Assembly: GCF_943193135.1 (NCBI RefSeq) | Contig: NZ_CALPCZ010000002.1 | Span: forward strand, 124,001 to 188,000 | Length of the DNA: 64,000 bases | DNA from: Odoribacter lunatus | GTDB taxonomy: Bacteria > Bacteroidota > Bacteroidia > Bacteroidales > Marinifilaceae | Reading direction: 5' to 3' | Part shown: positions 8,785 to 17,448 of the stretch, piece after piece | Numbering within the stretch: the first letter of the stretch is position 1 | Layout: each line of letters opens with the position of its first letter | Program-made: the position numbers and the translations under genes | Notes under the pieces: model-generated | Databases searched by the model: none | Told to the model about the DNA's origin: nothing | Seen by the model: the letters and a program-made list of their open reading frames with translations, nothing else

Positions 8785-10113
8785 TTATTTTAGCCAATCT
8801 TTCAGGGTATCAAGAATATCCATTTTGGTAATTTCTTCAAAATGTTTTATTCTGCATTGGTGCCCCATGTCTCCCCGTACATATTTGCTGCACTTATCGT
8901 TATTTTTTAAATCAACCGCTGTAGCTCCCCATGGGGCTTTGCCACCATAAATAAAAAGCATTTTTTCCGCATCGGTTTGCAGCCAGTGGTTGATAGCCTC
9001 CATCTGTGCTTCATCAAACGGTTTGCGTTCCGCATTCTCCGGGAAAGCAAAATCGAATCCGATGTTGTCTTTCTCGTCCATGTATTTTCGGAAAGGCCGC
9101 ACGTTGTATTCATACATGCCTATTTCTGTTAATGCCGCATAAAAGAACGGATACATTTTGACGATTTCGGTATCGTCAAAAAAGGAAGGGGAAGATACTT
9201 TCACTAAATAATCAAATACGGATTCCAATTCATCTTCTTCCTGGGGGATATTTCCGCATTCATGTCCCCACTGCCAGAAAGCGAATTGAAATTCTAGAAT
9301 AACCAGTTCCAGTGTCCGCTTCAGGCTCCCGACTTTCGTATAAGTGTATGCATGTTCCGCTGAATATTTCTCGAAAAGAGGTAATAGTTCGTCGATATGT
9401 TTGAAGCAATTCAATTGAAAATCCCGGACACGGTAAAAGCAATTTTCCTGTGCATCCCCGTTGCCGAAAAACAGATTGCCGAATCCTTTCTTTACGCTTC
9501 CGACTTTGCTGAGAAAACGCTCAATGCGGGGATCTGTTTCTTTCAGGTTTAATGGTGCCACATAAGGTACGCTGACATCCACGTCTTCCGGATAGAAGTA
9601 ACGATGAAATATCGTTGTCTGTCCGCCCTTGCTGATACCTGTCGTTATCCATTTCGACTGCGGATAAAGGTTTGTCTTCAGGGCTTGTATAATTTCATGC
9701 TGGTCGGCAGCTGCTTGTTTTATAGTCAGATACTTCCAGGGAATTTCACCTTCCGGTACGCTTCTGTCAAAAAAACGGTGCTCTATCGTCAGCTGATTCC
9801 CTTTTAGTAGCCCGGCTAATTCTCCCTCTTTTTCGGTCCAGATGCTGTATCCTTCCAATTCCACAATAACGGGAGCCTTTTCTCTTTTATGTCCTAATAA
9901 AACCTTTTGCTTAAAAGTCCCGCCGGAAGGATTTTCATGATCTATCGGCTGCTCAAACCAAAATTCATAATATTCTCCGAAAGGCTCCACCTTCTTCTCC
10001 TTCACGTCACTGACTTTCGGTATCTGTTTCAGTTTTTCCAACACCCCGTCACCGGCAAATACGGTTCCTGCAAACAAGCATAAAATGGCTAATAGACCCA
10101 GACATTTTTTCAT
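8785..10113 (-). CDS. Exported S37-family serine aminopeptidase (PS-10 type)
   Basis: The alpha/beta-hydrolase peptidases of family S37 include secreted Streptomyces tripeptidyl aminopeptidases. Starting at the ATG at 10113 gives MKKCLGLLAILCLFAGTVFA, a good signal peptide; the frame is open 26 codons further upstream, but that extension has no signal-like character. The mature part shows EYYEFWFEQPIDHENP, the family's N-terminal block, then the nucleophile elbow GISKGGQT near residue 161, followed by FHRYFYPEDVD. The C-terminal half contains GGKAPWGATAVDL and the likely catalytic histidine in GDMGHQCRI. About 442 residues, normal for the family. Probably periplasmic; substrate unknown. Confidence 0.87.
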   Translation of the reverse strand: MKKCLGLLAILCLFAGTVFAGDGVLEKLKQIPKVSDVKEKKVEPFGEYYEFWFEQPIDHENPSGGTFKQKVLLGHKREKAPVIVELEGYSIWTEKEGELAGLLKGNQLTIEHRFFDRSVPEGEIPWKYLTIKQAAADQHEIIQALKTNLYPQSKWITTGISKGGQTTIFHRYFYPEDVDVSVPYVAPLNLKETDPRIERFLSKVGSVKKGFGNLFFGNGDAQENCFYRVRDFQLNCFKHIDELLPLFEKYSAEHAYTYTKVGSLKRTLELVILEFQFAFWQWGHECGNIPQEEDELESVFDYLVKVSSPSFFDDTEIVKMYPFFYAALTEIGMYEYNVRPFRKYMDEKDNIGFDFAFPENAERKPFDEAQMEAINHWLQTDAEKMLFIYGGKAPWGATAVDLKNNDKCSKYVRGDMGHQCRIKHFEEITKMDILDTLKDWLK

Positions 10114-10249
10114 AATCCAAAACATTTTCCGTTTCGCCTGCAAGGTAGGAAAAAATGCGGACAAAGGAAAGAAGTCAGTGCCACGATACAATCGTATAAC
10201 TGAAATTACCGTCTGTTCTTTCCTTTCTTAAAAGTTATCAGACTTTTTA

Positions 10250-10257
10250 TAAATTTG
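10250..10257 (+). promoter_or_regulatory. -7 promoter box for the MATE-epimerase pair
   Basis: TAAATTTG, an exact TAnnTTTG match, 20 bases before the MATE start codon. Confidence 0.6.
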
Positions 10258-10277
10258 CGCACTCAATTTGTTCGTAC

Positions 10278-11633
10278 ATGATGGGCATGAAATTTTGGAG
10301 TCGTTACAAAGAACATTATAAAGCACTGATACAGCTCGGAGGACCGATTGTCGTGGGGCAATTGGGCATCGTTATCGTGGGACTGGCGGATAATATCATG
10401 GTGGGACGTTTCGATACGTTGGATTTGGCGGCAGCCTCTTTTGTAAACAGTGTATTCAATATTCCTATTCTTTTTGGTTTGGGATTTTCATACGGACTGA
10501 CTCCCCTTGTCGGACAGCTTTTCGGTCGAAAAGACAAATTCAAAATCGGACAGCTTTTACGTAATAGCCTACTGGTCAATGGCTGTATGGGTTTATTACT
10601 CACATTGCTCATGGGAACACTTTACTTAAATGTGGACAGACTAGGGCAGCCGGAAGAATTGCTACCCCTTATTCGCCCTTATTTTCTTCTGCATTTATTC
10701 TCTTTGCTGTTTGTGATGCTTTTCAATTCCTTGAAACAATTTTCAGACGGCATTACCGATACCGTCACGCCTATGTACATTATGGTTTCGGCTAATATAT
10801 TGAATATTATAGGGAACTATGTCTTGATATACGGAAAATTAGGTTTCCCCGCAATGGGAGTGGTAGGTGCCGGTGTATCGACATTGCTTTCAAGAATAGT
10901 GATGTTTTTGGCTTTCGCTATTCTTTTTTGTTGTCGCAATTATTACCGTCGGTATTTGGTTGGCTATAAACGCGGGAGTTATAATCGTCAGGATATTGTC
11001 TCTTTGAATAAGATGGGATGGATGATTGGCATACAAATGGGACTTGAAACCGCGCTTTTCAGTTTAACGGGTGTCATGATAGGTTGGTTAGGCAGTATTG
11101 CTTTAGCCGCCCATCAGGTAGTTGTCGCTATTTCCACGCTGGGATTTATGATTTATTACGGTGTGGGGGCGGCTATTTCCGTCAGAGTCAGCAATTATTA
11201 CGGACAGGGAGACCTTGCGAATGTCCGTAAAACAACGGTTGCCGGTTTTCATCTAATACTCTGTCTGGCACTGTTTACTTCCTCGATGTTTTTGATTTTC
11301 AGAAACAGTATCGGTCAGGTATTTACCAATTCGGAAAATGTCTTGCAAATCGTCTCCGTGTTGATTTATATTTTAGTAGCTTTCCAGTTCGGGGATTCAT
11401 TACAAATTACGTTTGCTAACGCATTGCGGGGCATGGGGGACGTCGTATCCATGGCTGTCATTTCTTTTATAGGCTATTTCCTGATAGCATTGCCGACATG
11501 TTATTTAAACGGCTTTACTTTCAGTGGCGGCATTACCGGAGTATGGATAGGTTATCCTATCGGACTGACGGCAACGGGTGCTATGCTGTGCTATCGTTTT
11601 TATCGAATCACTTCCATGAAAAAATATGCTTAA
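10278..11633 (+). CDS. MATE family multidrug/sodium antiporter
   Basis: A 451-residue integral membrane exporter with about 12 predicted helices. Family marks are GGPIVVGQLGIVIVGLADNIMVGRFDTLDLAAAS at the N-terminus, FGLGFSYGLTPLVGQLFGRKD near 78 and AAHQVVVAISTLGFMIYYGVGAAISVRVSNYYGQGD near 280, which repeats the first motif as expected for the two MatE halves. It probably exports cationic compounds in exchange for Na+ or H+. There are three possible ATGs within ten bases at the start (10278, 10281, 10287). The 3' end overlaps the PseB-like gene by eight bases, implying translational coupling, yet the two products have no obvious shared pathway. Confidence 0.93.
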   Translation: MMGMKFWSRYKEHYKALIQLGGPIVVGQLGIVIVGLADNIMVGRFDTLDLAAASFVNSVFNIPILFGLGFSYGLTPLVGQLFGRKDKFKIGQLLRNSLLVNGCMGLLLTLLMGTLYLNVDRLGQPEELLPLIRPYFLLHLFSLLFVMLFNSLKQFSDGITDTVTPMYIMVSANILNIIGNYVLIYGKLGFPAMGVVGAGVSTLLSRIVMFLAFAILFCCRNYYRRYLVGYKRGSYNRQDIVSLNKMGWMIGIQMGLETALFSLTGVMIGWLGSIALAAHQVVVAISTLGFMIYYGVGAAISVRVSNYYGQGDLANVRKTTVAGFHLILCLALFTSSMFLIFRNSIGQVFTNSENVLQIVSVLIYILVAFQFGDSLQITFANALRGMGDVVSMAVISFIGYFLIALPTCYLNGFTFSGGITGVWIGYPIGLTATGAMLCYRFYRITSMKKYA

Positions 11634-12600
11634 TAATCAACGTATACTCATTACAGGCGGTACCGGTTCTTTCGGGCAAAAGTTTATTGAATTGGCATTC
11701 CATACTTATCCTCAAATAAAAGAAGCGGTAATTTTCTCCCGTAATCCGGAAAAACAAGAAGCGATGAAACGCCGATTTCCTCATGTTCCCTTGCGATTTA
11801 TATGTGGGGATATGGCTCATCCGGAAGAAGTGGAAAAGGCATGTGAAAACGTAGATATCATTATCCATACGGCAGCTTTACGGATTGTGCCGGATGCGGA
11901 AGTCGATCCGTGGGGAGCTGTGGAAACCAATGTCATCGGTGCCCACAATCTTATCCAGGGAGCTGTAAAGCATGATGTAAAACAGATTTTGGCATTATCG
12001 ACCGATATGGCATCGCTGGTAAATAATACATACGGCGCAACGAAGATGTTATCCGATAAATTGTTTATAGCTGCCCATAGGCAATATCCTTCATTAAAAA
12101 CATCTGTTATCCGCTACGGTAATATGTTCGGGTCTGCCGGAACCGTGATACCTTTTTTCTTGAAAAAAGCGAAAGAAGACGGGGTTTTGCCTGTCACCGA
12201 TATTAAGATGACACGTTTTATGGCAACACTTGAGGAGTGTGTACACATCGCTTTTCAGGTTTTACAGAATAGTATCGGCGGAGAAATCATCGCTCCCAAA
12301 ATCAAATCGTATAATATCATGACAGTTGCCCAAGCCGTAGATAGTCATGCAAAAATAGAAATCGTCGGTTTGCGTCCCGGAGAAAAATTATACGAAGAAA
12401 TGGTGACCCGTTACAACTCCTTCCATACCATTGAAGCACAAGACGCTTATATCATTATTCCGCCTTATGGTGACAAAGAGGTTTTTTGTCGCCACTATTC
12501 TGCCCGTCCGGTAGAAATAGGCTTTGAATTTAATTCCGAAAACAATCCGAATAAAATGACAGTCGAAGATATTCAATCACTTATCCGGGCTATTCAGTGA
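11626..12600 (+). CDS. PseB/FlaA1-like nucleotide-sugar 4,6-dehydratase family protein
   Basis: A 324-residue short-chain dehydrogenase of the Polysacc_synt_2 family. TGGTGSFG binds NADP near residue 10, and AALRIVPDAEVDPW near 85 matches the AALKQVP block of PseB. STDMA near 125 corresponds to STDKA, YGATK near 137 is the Tyr/Lys pair, and RYGNMFGSAGTVIPFF near 165 and TRFMATLEECV near 197 are also family blocks. In PseB-type inverting 4,6-dehydratases the lysine of STDKA is a catalytic base; here it is methionine. The enzyme may therefore have altered activity. Overlaps the MATE gene by eight bases and the convergent HAD gene by 24 bases. The usual PseC or polysaccharide neighbours are absent. 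Confidence 0.85.
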   Translation: MLNNQRILITGGTGSFGQKFIELAFHTYPQIKEAVIFSRNPEKQEAMKRRFPHVPLRFICGDMAHPEEVEKACENVDIIIHTAALRIVPDAEVDPWGAVETNVIGAHNLIQGAVKHDVKQILALSTDMASLVNNTYGATKMLSDKLFIAAHRQYPSLKTSVIRYGNMFGSAGTVIPFFLKKAKEDGVLPVTDIKMTRFMATLEECVHIAFQVLQNSIGGEIIAPKIKSYNIMTVAQAVDSHAKIEIVGLRPGEKLYEEMVTRYNSFHTIEAQDAYIIIPPYGDKEVFCRHYSARPVEIGFEFNSENNPNKMTVEDIQSLIRAIQ

Positions 12601-13188
12601 GAGAAGTTGTTCTATCGTTTGATATCCCTTCTCTTTATCGGCAAAAAGGACGGTGTTAAATCCCATGTCGGCAGCAGCCTGGATATTGTCCGGTAAATCA
12701 TCTATAAACAGGCATTCCTCTGCTTTCAAGCTGAAACGGGAAAGTAACAGACGAAATATTTCCGGTTCCGGTTTTACTGTCTTTTCGTGGGCTGAAATAA
12801 TCTGTCCTTTAAAATAACGGAATACATCGCGTACTTTCAGATAGTCGTAAAATTCATTCGACATATTGGAAAGACAATACAATGAATATCCTTTTATCGA
12901 TAGATTATGAATCAATTCTATTGTTTTCGGAATATCCGTCAGAGAATATTTTATAAACGCCATAAAATTCTCACATTCCGACAACGGAAATCCGGAAATG
13001 TCCGCCATGGCGCGAATCATTTCTTTTTCCGTTTGAACACCTCTGTCAAACTCTGTCCAATGTGTCTTGAAAAATCCGCTATGAAACAAAAACTGTGGCA
13101 GTCCCTTGTCTCCGTTATATTCTTTTTCCACTTTCGCCGGATTCCAGTCTACGACGACACCCCCTAAATCAAAAACAATATTTTTCAT
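12577..13188 (-). CDS. HAD superfamily sugar-phosphatase-like hydrolase
   Basis: A 203-residue haloacid dehalogenase-like phosphatase. Motif I is NIVFDLGGVVVDW with the nucleophile Asp and its +2 position changed to Gly, as in the YihX/epoxide-hydrolase-like branch. Motif II is YCLSNMS near 102, and motif III/IV is KPEPEIF...CLFIDDLPDN near 145-170. YihX-like enzymes dephosphorylate hexose-1-phosphates. The ATG at 13188 shares one base with the GH20 stop (TGATG), a translational-coupling junction, so the phosphatase is probably made with the hexosaminidase and may act on released sugars. Its 3' end overlaps the opposing dehydratase gene by 24 bases. Confidence 0.9.
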   Translation of the reverse strand: MKNIVFDLGGVVVDWNPAKVEKEYNGDKGLPQFLFHSGFFKTHWTEFDRGVQTEKEMIRAMADISGFPLSECENFMAFIKYSLTDIPKTIELIHNLSIKGYSLYCLSNMSNEFYDYLKVRDVFRYFKGQIISAHEKTVKPEPEIFRLLLSRFSLKAEECLFIDDLPDNIQAAADMGFNTVLFADKEKGYQTIEQLLSLNSPDK

Positions 13189-15458
13189 CAATATACAATG
13201 ATTTCATCTGTAAACATAAACCCGGCTTGCTTCCTAGCAAAAATCCGGACATAGCGTCCCTGGGCGGAAAATTTCGTAACAAACTCCTTGAAGAACAAAT
13301 CCGGTTTATCGGAAGGAATATCATTGTTTACCTGTCCTACTTCTATAAAATTCTTACCGTCTTCCGATACACTGACCTGTACATATTTCGGCATATATAC
13401 ACCGGGACCGGTCAGTTGCATAAACCTGATTCCGACAGAATGAAGCGTTTGCACGGAATCCAAATCGATGATTACATCCAGATTTTTTAAAAATCCTTGC
13501 CAGCGTCCGTCGCCGTAAGTCAGTCCGCCCCGGTAACCGTCCGTCAAAGTGGCATCCCCCGCAGCAGGGTAGGAACCACTGTATTTGTTTGCATAACTTA
13601 CCTTCTTTCCAATGGCTTTGTGATAATCGAAACGTCCGGTTGAAATCACATCGCATCTTTTACCATCCGTAAACAAAGCTGCTTTCACCGTAGCCGAATC
13701 TACGCCGAAAGCCCCCGTATAAACAGACGAGTTCATATCAGGAATTGACCCGTCAAGCGTATAACGTATTTCAGGCTTATATTTTTCCGTATCAAACGTA
13801 ATCCAAATTTGCTTTCTTGAAGTATCTACGCTCATTTCCATATCCACCCGGTTGCTTAAAGTAAAAGCATTTACCCCTTTTTTACGTAAATTTGTAATAT
13901 GCGCCTGCACCCGCCGTTTGAAATCTTCATCATCTTTCTTTTCTTTTGGAGACCATACAACTTCCGCCAAGGCCAGCGTCCGAGGAAATGCCATATATTC
14001 CAGATGTTCCGGTGTCGGGATATATTCCGTCCACAGGTTAGCCTGTGCCCCTAAAACATGGGATGCCTCTTTCGCTGTCAATTCTGCCGGTACCGGATGA
14101 TAAGAATATACCTTCAGATAGGGTAAAAATCCGCCGATAGCATAAGGCTGAGTTTCCGGTTCCGCTTGGTAACTGTCAAAATAACAATAAGTACCCGGCG
14201 TCATAATCACGTCGTGTCCGGAACGGGCTGCTTCAACTCCTCCCTGCTCTCCTCGCCAGGACATAACCGTAGCCCGTGGTGCCAAGCCTCCTTCCAGAAT
14301 TTCATCCCAGCCGATAATTTTCCGCCCTTTTGAATACAGAAATTTTTCAACTCTTTTAATCAAATAGCTTTGCAGCTCCTTTTCATTCTTCAAATGTTCC
14401 GTTTTCATCCTTCTCTGGCATAGCGGGCATTTTTTCCAGGCACTTTTGGAGGCTTCATCTCCCCCGATATGAATGTATTCCGATGGGAAAAGCTCCATTA
14501 CCTCCGCCAATACGTTTTCAATAAATTTAAAAGAAGCCTCGTTTCCGATACAGAATTCTCCGCTCTTCGCACTGTTCGGGCACTTTAATTTCGGATACAC
14601 TGCCAAAACCTCTTCCGAATGTCCGGGCATTTCAATTTCAGGAATAACCTGTATATGCCGTTCTGCTGCATAAGCCACAATATCTTTAATCTCCTCCTGT
14701 GTATAATATCCCCCGTAGGCGCCTTCGTCCTCTTCTTTCATAAAAGTCCGGTCCCCTTTGTTCCACCATTCTATCCAATCTTCCTGCGTACGCCACGCTC
14801 CGTAGCGGGTCAGTTCCGGATAACGTTTGACTTCAAACCGCCACCCGCCGGCATCCGTTAAATGCCAATGAAACATATTGAACTTATACATTGCCATTAA
14901 GTCCAAATATTTTTTCACAAACTCCACCGGGAAAAAATGGCGGGCAACATCCAAATGGAGTCCTCTGTAAGAAAATGCCGGTTTATCGGATATCTGCACC
15001 ACCGGCAAAATCCATTCCCGCTTATTCGCTTTGTAAAAACGATTATCCTCCAATATCTGTAAAAAAGTTTGCAAACCGTAAAACAGCCCCGTATTGGTAG
15101 ATGCTTTTATTTCAACCCCATCCGGAGAAATGGATAAAAAATATCCTTCCTTCTCCATCTTCGCCAATGAATCTAGAGAAAAACGAATATAACTTCCTTC
15201 CTTTTCTTGTTCTCCGAAACGGTAAGACGCCAATGAATTGGTCACGGAATCAATATGTGTTATAAAAAAATCCCCGGAACAACCACCTTGCGAAAATATT
15301 CGGGTATATTGATTCAAACGACAAACACCCTTTCCAAATTCAACCTTTTCCGGAACCGGGATAACATTCAGTTCTTGCGGTACACGTTCCGATTGACATG
15401 CAACAAAAGAAAAACTAAAAATAAGGACAATACCTATTAAAAAATTTTGACAATACAT
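13188..15458 (-). CDS. GH20 beta-N-acetylhexosaminidase, lipoprotein
   Basis: A 756-residue exo-hexosaminidase releasing terminal beta-GlcNAc/GalNAc from glycans. The signal peptide ends SFSFVAC-QS, a lipobox, so it is membrane-anchored. Next come the GH20b domain (about 30-160) and the GH20 barrel (about 165-510) with LHLDVARHFF, MFHWHLTDAGGWRFE and the catalytic pair in IHIGGDEA near 333. A chitobiase C-terminal segment (RYTLDGSIPDMNSSVYTG, near 570) follows, then an F5/8-type-C/CBM32-like module (about 625-756). Typical architecture for host-glycan foraging in Bacteroidales. It is the first gene of a two-gene unit with the HAD phosphatase. A GH123 gene about 5 kb away has related substrate specificity. 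Confidence 0.95.
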   Translation of the reverse strand: MYCQNFLIGIVLIFSFSFVACQSERVPQELNVIPVPEKVEFGKGVCRLNQYTRIFSQGGCSGDFFITHIDSVTNSLASYRFGEQEKEGSYIRFSLDSLAKMEKEGYFLSISPDGVEIKASTNTGLFYGLQTFLQILEDNRFYKANKREWILPVVQISDKPAFSYRGLHLDVARHFFPVEFVKKYLDLMAMYKFNMFHWHLTDAGGWRFEVKRYPELTRYGAWRTQEDWIEWWNKGDRTFMKEEDEGAYGGYYTQEEIKDIVAYAAERHIQVIPEIEMPGHSEEVLAVYPKLKCPNSAKSGEFCIGNEASFKFIENVLAEVMELFPSEYIHIGGDEASKSAWKKCPLCQRRMKTEHLKNEKELQSYLIKRVEKFLYSKGRKIIGWDEILEGGLAPRATVMSWRGEQGGVEAARSGHDVIMTPGTYCYFDSYQAEPETQPYAIGGFLPYLKVYSYHPVPAELTAKEASHVLGAQANLWTEYIPTPEHLEYMAFPRTLALAEVVWSPKEKKDDEDFKRRVQAHITNLRKKGVNAFTLSNRVDMEMSVDTSRKQIWITFDTEKYKPEIRYTLDGSIPDMNSSVYTGAFGVDSATVKAALFTDGKRCDVISTGRFDYHKAIGKKVSYANKYSGSYPAAGDATLTDGYRGGLTYGDGRWQGFLKNLDVIIDLDSVQTLHSVGIRFMQLTGPGVYMPKYVQVSVSEDGKNFIEVGQVNNDIPSDKPDLFFKEFVTKFSAQGRYVRIFARKQAGFMFTDEIIVY

Positions 15459-15540
15459 AATTCATTTTATTATTTGTCGTAAAAATAAAAGAAAAGAATG
15501 AAAAAAAAGAAGCTGATTTTGCAGATATTAAAAAAATATC

Positions 15541-15548
15541 TATTTTTG
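15541..15548 (+). promoter_or_regulatory. Promoter of tRNA-Leu(CAA)
   Basis: TATTTTTG is an exact -7 match. A TTTTG at 15517-15521 gives a -33 element at exactly 19 bases spacing. The tRNA begins 14 bases after the -7 box. Confidence 0.75.
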
Positions 15549-15562
15549 CAGTCGAGTTCTTT

Positions 15563-15647
15563 GCTCAGGTGGCGGAATTGGTAGACGCGCTGGACTCAAA
15601 ATCCAGTGTCCTCAACAGACGTGCGGGTTCGATTCCCGCCCTGAGTA
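15563..15647 (+). tRNA. tRNA-Leu (anticodon CAA)
   Basis: An 85-nt class II tRNA. Acceptor GCTCAGG pairs with CCTGAGT, the D arm is GGCGGAATTGGTAGAC, and the anticodon stem CTGGA/TCCAG encloses the loop CTCAAAA. A variable arm is present and the T arm carries GGTTCGATTCC. The 3' CCA is not encoded (CTT follows the discriminator A). Confidence 0.97.
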
Positions 15648-15657
15648 CTTAAAATAT

Positions 15658-15690
15658 AAGGAAGCCAAACATTGCTTGGCTTCCTTTTTT
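15658..15690 (+). terminator. Terminator after tRNA-Leu(CAA)
   Basis: Eleven-base perfect arms (15658-15668, 15676-15686), GC-rich at the top, followed by a run of T. It lies 10 bases after the tRNA. Confidence 0.9.
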
Positions 15691-15924
15691 TATCTCTCGA
15701 TATAACGTTCATTCTTAATAGAATTTTTCTATAAACTTGCCATGGGGATACTTGAAGATACATCCTTTATACTTCTTATTCTTCTTTAGGTTATCTCCGT
15801 TCTGGAACGGAGATGATTCGGAGATGTAACGGAGGGGATACGGCAGTGTCTATAAGGGGGTGTCTTGTTTTATCTAAGAAAATGTGGTATATGTATAGCG
15901 AGAGATTCCGGGAATTTTAGAGAT
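15691..15924. other. Non-coding stretch between convergent tRNA units
   Basis: No convincing gene. The only notable structure is a perfect 10-bp inverted repeat ATCTCCGTTC/GAACGGAGAT with a 2-nt loop (15793-15814), followed by near repeats of its arm (CGGAGATG at 15819, AACGGAGG at 15828). The open frames here run antisense into the tRNAs and show no coding character. Confidence 0.5.
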
Positions 15925-15962
15925 AAAAAAAGAAGCCAGATAAGAATCTGGCTTCTTTTTTT
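15925..15962 (-). terminator. Terminator after the minus-strand tRNA pair
   Basis: Sixteen-base arms (10 GC-containing pairs plus six A-T pairs) around a 6-nt loop, directly abutting the tRNA-Leu(UAA) 3' end and ending in U on the minus strand. Confidence 0.88.
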
Positions 15963-16049
15963 GGTACTCGAAGCGGGACTTGAACCCGCACAGCCGCAAT
16001 GGCCACAGGATTTTAAGTCCTGCGTGTCTACCAATTCCACCATTCGAGC
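15962..16049 (-). tRNA. tRNA-Leu (anticodon UAA), CCA encoded
   Basis: Class II tRNA. Acceptor GCTCGAA pairs with TTCGAGT, the anticodon stem CAGGA/TCCTG encloses the loop CTTAAAA, and there is a long variable arm and T arm GGTTCAAGTCC. Discriminator A is followed by a templated CCA, unlike the other two tRNAs in this window. Confidence 0.97.
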
Positions 16050-16063
16050 CTCTTTTGCAAGAG

Positions 16064-16136
<73 letters not shown>

Positions 16137-16153
16137 ATGGCTTAAACAATATT

Positions 16154-16161
16154 CAAAAATA
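16154..16161 (-). promoter_or_regulatory. -7 box of the tRNA-Gly/tRNA-Leu unit
   Basis: Minus-strand TATTTTTG, an exact -7 match, 18 bases before the tRNA-Gly 5' end. Confidence 0.7.
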
Positions 16162-16258
16162 AAAAAGAGCGCACTTTTTTTGTGAGTGCAAATATAGAGT
16201 GTTTTTTTAGTTTGCAAAAAGAAAAGCGTATTTTTTTCTTTACGCCCGATAATATTTT

Positions 16259-16266
16259 TATCTTTG
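16259..16266 (+). promoter_or_regulatory. -7 box of the ftsX operon
   Basis: TATCTTTG, an exact match, 27 bases before the ftsX ATG. Confidence 0.65.
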
Positions 16267-16292
16267 TCAGACTTTATTAATTATGACCTGAT

Positions 16293-17153
16293 ATGTCGGG
16301 AAAAAGACGAGTTGCCGGTTCTTATTTTGTATCAACGCTGAGTATCGCATTGGTGTTGGTTGTTGTGGGGATATTGGTGTTTATTTTGTTGAATGCCCGT
16401 TCAATCTCGGAGCATGTGAAGCAGAATATCGGTTTCTCTATTATCGTAAAAGATAATGTGAATGAGGCTGAAATAAAGAAGGTGCAAAAGATTTTGGATA
16501 CGAAACCGTTTGTCGCATCGTCGCTGTTTATCAGCAAGGAGGCGGCAGCGAAGGAGTTTAAACAGGAGTTGGGAGAAGATTTTGAACAGGTGTTGGGTTA
16601 CAATCCGTTACTGCCTTCGATAGAGATTAAGCTGAATCCGTTATATGCCAATAATGATTCATTGGTGGAAATCGAGAAGCGATTGGGGGCGTATGATGTA
16701 ATACAAGAGGTTTCTTATCAGAAATCATTGGTTGAGTATATTAATGACAATATTCGTAAAATCAGTTTTATTCTGTTGATAGCGGGAGCGGCATTGGTGT
16801 TGATTTCGTTTACGTTAATACGGAATACAATTCACTTGTCGGTATATTCTCAGCGTTTTTTGATTAAGACGATGCAATTGGTGGGGGCGAAGCCGTTCTT
16901 TATTTGCAAACCTTTTATTCAAAACAGTGTGTGGTTCGGTTTTTTTGGCAGTATGTTTGCCAATATGATATTGCTGGCAGCCGTGTATGTTTTGCAAAAA
17001 GAGGTGGGAGGCGTGATTGATATTATGAATCAGGATATATTGATTATGATGGTGGCGTTTGTATTTGTGTCGGGAATATTTTTATCGTTTGTTTCTTCGT
17101 GGCTTTCCGTATTGAAGTATTTGAATACGGATTTGAATGATCTTTACGGGTAA
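16293..17153 (+). CDS. ftsX: Cell division protein FtsX
   Basis: FtsX is the ABC-permease-like membrane half of FtsEX. It relays ATP hydrolysis by FtsE to periplasmic peptidoglycan hydrolases at the septum. The 286 residues have a first membrane helix (about 17-35), then a periplasmic domain of about 120 residues rich in charged helices (SKEAAAKEFKQELGED). Three more helices follow at about 160-180, 215-235 and 250-275. The short N-terminus before helix 1 is Bacteroidota-like. First gene of a five-gene run, ftsX-DUF3098-uppP-truB-queA, with gaps of 1-50 bases. ftsE is not in the window. Confidence 0.93.
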   Translation: MSGKRRVAGSYFVSTLSIALVLVVVGILVFILLNARSISEHVKQNIGFSIIVKDNVNEAEIKKVQKILDTKPFVASSLFISKEAAAKEFKQELGEDFEQVLGYNPLLPSIEIKLNPLYANNDSLVEIEKRLGAYDVIQEVSYQKSLVEYINDNIRKISFILLIAGAALVLISFTLIRNTIHLSVYSQRFLIKTMQLVGAKPFFICKPFIQNSVWFGFFGSMFANMILLAAVYVLQKEVGGVIDIMNQDILIMMVAFVFVSGIFLSFVSSWLSVLKYLNTDLNDLYG

Positions 17154-17169
17154 TTAATATAGTAATTAT

Positions 17170-17445
17170 ATGGCAATTAAGAATGATTTAAAGAAGTCTG
17201 CACCGGAGAATAAGGCCGGTTTTCCGATACCGGAAAGCAATTATAAGATGATATTGGTGGGATTCGGTATTGTGATTTTGGGATTTATTTTGATGATGGG
17301 TGGCGGCTCTGATGATCCCAATCAGTTTAATTATGATATTTTCAGTTTCCGTCGGATAACTTTGGCGCCCATTGTTGTTTTGCTGGGATTCGGATTTGTT
17401 TTTTGGGCGATTATGAGAAAACCTAAAAAAGAAACGGAAGAATAA
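17170..17445 (+). CDS. DUF3098 small membrane protein
   Basis: A 91-residue protein with two membrane helices (about 26-43 and 60-79) separated by the conserved-looking DDPNQFNYDIFSFRRITLAPIVVLLGFGF. It matches DUF3098, a Bacteroidota family that sits between ftsX and uppP in many genomes; the function is unknown. The conserved place suggests an envelope role linked to cell division or lipid-carrier recycling. It is 16 bases after ftsX and 3 bases before uppP. Confidence 0.9.
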   Translation: MAIKNDLKKSAPENKAGFPIPESNYKMILVGFGIVILGFILMMGGGSDDPNQFNYDIFSFRRITLAPIVVLLGFGFVFWAIMRKPKKETEE

Positions 17446-17448
17446 TTC

